Positions 6,604 to 8,067 of a DNA stretch of 8,067 bases are shown piece after piece (positions within the stretch are counted from its first letter, which is position 1; every line of letters begins with the position of its first letter). A program made the translations under genes and the position numbers. Source of the DNA: Devosia sp. Lineage in GTDB: Bacteria; Pseudomonadota; Alphaproteobacteria; Rhizobiales; Devosiaceae. Where the stretch lies: the NCBI GenBank assembly GCA_011322005.1, contig DROE01000280.1, forward strand, positions 1 to 8,067, written 5' to 3'. The notes beneath the pieces are model-generated. The model saw only the letters and a program-made list of their open reading frames with translations. It had not been told where the DNA came from and did no database searches.

Positions 6604-6655
6604 GCCCCTTCAACGCGAGTCCGCTCCCGGTTATTGTCAAAGTGATTCGGGGGGA

Positions 6656-6680
6656 AGCCTGTGGCGCGCCTTGACAGGCT
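6656..6680. promoter_or_regulatory. Dyad overlapping a consensus -35 hexamer upstream of the kinase gene
   Basis: AGCCTGT (6656-6662) and ACAGGCT (6674-6680) form perfect 7-base arms 11 bases apart; the spacer begins with the palindrome GGCGCGCC (6663-6670). A perfect TTGACA lies at 6671-6676, overlapping the right arm. The -10 at the proper distance (around 6693-6699) is poor, so this would be an activator-dependent or weak promoter if real. Confidence 0.35.
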
Positions 6681-6739
6681 GCCTCGTAACGGTGAAGCGG
6701 GCCGGTTTTGCGCGACCCTCCTCGGCGGCAAACTGATTT

Positions 6740-6743
6740 GAGG
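6740..6743 (+). promoter_or_regulatory. Ribosome binding site favouring the start at 6751
   Basis: GAGG ends 7 bases before the ATG at 6751. The in-frame ATG at 6745 is only one base away from it and is therefore less likely. An in-frame TGA at 6739-6741 rules out any earlier start. Confidence 0.5.
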
Positions 6744-6750
6744 CATGTGT

Positions 6751-8067
6751 ATGACGCTGGGAAAATTCCAGAGGCGATCAGGAGTCAGAGGATTCCGCTT
6801 TCCGGCACTGGGTGGTTACGTTTCAGCTTTTTCCTGGCCTTCTCTTGCTTTAGCCCAGACCCCCGGGCAAGGTAGAACCGATCTGGGAGCGATGCTCGAC
6901 ATAGTGCCCCTGGTTATTGCCGGGGGTGCTCTGGTGTGCGGCGTGGTCGCCCTTTTGTGGCTCAGACATGTCGGGCGCGCGTCGGCCCCAACTCTTGATT
7001 CAACACAACATCAGCTTGCTACTCTTCGGGCTCGGCTCGATGGTTATGAGGCCCTGCTCTCCGGTCTGCCAGAACTTACGCTGGTTTGGGGCGAGGACGG
7101 CGGCCCCCCCCGTATTTTTGGCGAACCACGGGACCTTGGGGGGGGAGTGGCAAGCGCTGCCGACGTGCTGAATTTTTCCCACTGGCTTGGTGATCTGGAC
7201 GGTGAGAAGCTTGCCCGGATGCTCACCGACCTGCGCGTCGGCGGAAAAGGGTTCTCTGCAGATCTGCGCACCCGCGAGGGAGCGCTGGTGCAGGCGACCG
7301 GAAAGGCGCTTGGTGACGCCCACCTATTGCGCCTGCGTGCCGGCGACCGGATGCAGGTCCAAAGCACCTTTCAGCCTCCGGCCCTGTCCGAAAAAACAGA
7401 CGCACCGGTTTCCCGCTCAGGTGAGGAAACGCGCGCAGAGGTTGATAGCTCCCCGGCTTCGCTGACAGACAAAAGCCCCCCCCTGCATATCGACGGTATT
7501 ATCGACACATTTACCACTCCGGTGGCGATTTTTGACCGCAATGGAATTCTAAGGCAGTTCAACAGCGCATACTGTGACCTCTGGCAGCTTGACCGGAACT
7601 GGCTGCGTCAGGGGGTCAGTGAGCGCGCCATCATCGACCACCTGCGCACCAAGGGCAGGCTGCCGATGGTGGGTGACTACCACAAATGGCGAAAAGCGCA
7701 CCTGGACGCCTACACCCTGTCAGGTCCCCGCGAAGAAAGCTGGCACCTGCCCGATGGACGCTCCATCACCGTAATCGCCGCCCCCGCAAGCGCCCAAGGG
7801 GGAGTGACATATGTGTTTGAGGACGTGACCGAGCATTTGCGGCTTCAAAGCATGAACAAGTCATTGAGCAACGTACAGCGCGAAACCCTCAATGCCCTGA
7901 GTGAAGGGGTAGCGGTTTTTGGCACCGACGGGCGCCTGCGCCTGCACAATCCGCGCCTGTCTGCAATCTGGAAACTGCCCATGAACGAATTGGGTTTGCA
8001 TCCTCACATAGATGATATTGCCCAACAATGTGCTCTGGGCTTCAAGGAAGACGGCCTGCGCATCTGG
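6751..8067 (+). CDS. Membrane-anchored multi-PAS sensor kinase-like protein, DivL-like (3' end outside window)
   Basis: The frame is open from ATG 6751 to the right edge (439 codons seen). N-terminal layout: a short basic start, a hydrophobic signal-like segment ending SLALAQT (about 19-37), a strong membrane helix IVPLVIAGGALVCGVVALLW (51-70), then a coiled-coil-like stretch (80-100). Next come a degenerate PAS-like domain (about 101-200), an acidic/Ser-rich linker (205-243), a clear PAS domain (about 250-363: TPVAIFDRNGILRQFNSAY through YVFEDVTEHLRLQ) and the start of another PAS (about 376-439: LNALSEGVAVFGTDGRLRLHNPRL). Position directly after ahcY and this layout match divL of Hyphomicrobiales, which scaffolds the CckA-CtrA cell-cycle relay and has Tyr in place of the phospho-His. 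That catalytic region is beyond the window, so an ordinary histidine kinase is not excluded. Three 8-base G/C runs lie within the gene. Confidence 0.8.
   Translation, partial: MTLGKFQRRSGVRGFRFPALGGYVSAFSWPSLALAQTPGQGRTDLGAMLDIVPLVIAGGALVCGVVALLWLRHVGRASAPTLDSTQHQLATLRARLDGYEALLSGLPELTLVWGEDGGPPRIFGEPRDLGGGVASAADVLNFSHWLGDLDGEKLARMLTDLRVGGKGFSADLRTREGALVQATGKALGDAHLLRLRAGDRMQVQSTFQPPALSEKTDAPVSRSGEETRAEVDSSPASLTDKSPPLHIDGIIDTFTTPVAIFDRNGILRQFNSAYCDLWQLDRNWLRQGVSERAIIDHLRTKGRLPMVGDYHKWRKAHLDAYTLSGPREESWHLPDGRSITVIAAPASAQGGVTYVFEDVTEHLRLQSMNKSLSNVQRETLNALSEGVAVFGTDGRLRLHNPRLSAIWKLPMNELGLHPHIDDIAQQCALGFKEDGLRIW
7104..7111 (+). repeat. C8 homopolymer tract in the kinase gene
   Basis: Eight consecutive C in the first PAS-like region (codons for GGPPR). 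The reading frame is intact across it. It is complementary to the G8 tract 26 bases downstream. Confidence 0.8.
7138..7145 (+). repeat. G8 homopolymer tract in the kinase gene
   Basis: Eight consecutive G (codons for LGGGV). The frame is intact. With the C8 tract at 7104-7111 it could form an 8-bp G-C stem with a 26-base loop in the mRNA. Confidence 0.8.
7476..7483 (+). repeat. Second C8 homopolymer tract in the kinase gene
   Basis: Eight consecutive C in the linker before the second PAS domain (codons for SPPLH). The frame is intact, as the following PAS domain reads normally. Confidence 0.8.

Noticed and set aside
5646..6746. 366-codon open frame on the minus strand opposite ahcY
   Set aside because: It overlaps the complete, motif-verified ahcY and its composition (His/Gly/Asn-rich) is that of an antisense shadow; no ribosome site or domain seen.
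6917..7774. Three short + strand frames (6917-7171, 7187-7465, 7574-7774) in the kinase region
   Set aside because: The continuous frame from 6751 to the right edge encodes membrane and PAS segments throughout; the short frames are out-of-frame shadows of it.
1..8067. Mobile elements, tRNA/rRNA genes, CRISPR arrays, phage or defence genes
   Set aside because: Read for transposase motifs, terminal repeats, spaced repeats and tRNA-like ends; none seen. The window is conserved core chromosome.

Overview
The window is a stretch of chromosome from an alphaproteobacterium, most likely of the order Hyphomicrobiales (Rhizobiales). The main evidence is gene order: a ChvI/ChvG (BvrR/BvrS, ChvI/ExoS) two-component pair, a short alphaproteobacterial-type HPr kinase, a mannose-family EIIA, HPr, S-adenosylhomocysteine hydrolase (AhcY), and a multi-PAS sensor-kinase-like gene in the position and with the N-terminal layout of divL. 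All genes are on the + strand, base composition is moderately GC-rich and even, and no mobile element, tRNA, rRNA or CRISPR array was found. Genus cannot be fixed from this stretch.

Layout. 1-798: 3' part of a SleB/Hydrolase_2-family cell wall hydrolase, running in from the left edge. 799-957: intergenic region with a 7-bp dyad, presumably holding the promoter of the next operon. 958-1671 chvI; 1679-3577 chvG; 3574-4029 hprK, overlapping chvG by ATGA; 4029-4181 a doubtful 50-codon ORF filling the hprK-manX gap; 4178-4579 manX (EIIA); 4643-4963 ptsH (HPr). 4964-5105: control region with a perfect 9-bp dyad that fits an SAH-responsive (SahR-like) operator. 5106-6509 ahcY. 6510-6750: control region with several dyads, a TTGACA hexamer and two GANTC sites. 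6751-8067: 5' part of the multi-PAS, membrane-anchored kinase-like gene, cut by the right edge.

How the parts fit together. ChvG is a membrane sensor kinase that phosphorylates ChvI, which in this order controls envelope, acid-stress, exopolysaccharide and host-interaction genes. HPrK, EIIA and HPr form an incomplete, sugar-transport-free regulatory PTS that reports carbon/nitrogen state; no EI or permease lies here. AhcY removes S-adenosylhomocysteine, so it keeps methyltransferases working, and it appears to have its own promoter and operator. The last gene resembles DivL, a cell-cycle regulator acting on the CckA-CtrA pathway in this class.

The gene content is a known conserved cluster and I see no undescribed system. 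The points most worth a second look are in fine structure: three 8-nt G/C homopolymer tracts in the kinase gene, a cluster of GANTC (CcrM-type) sites around its start, the ahcY operator, and a small ORF coupled at both ends between hprK and manX.
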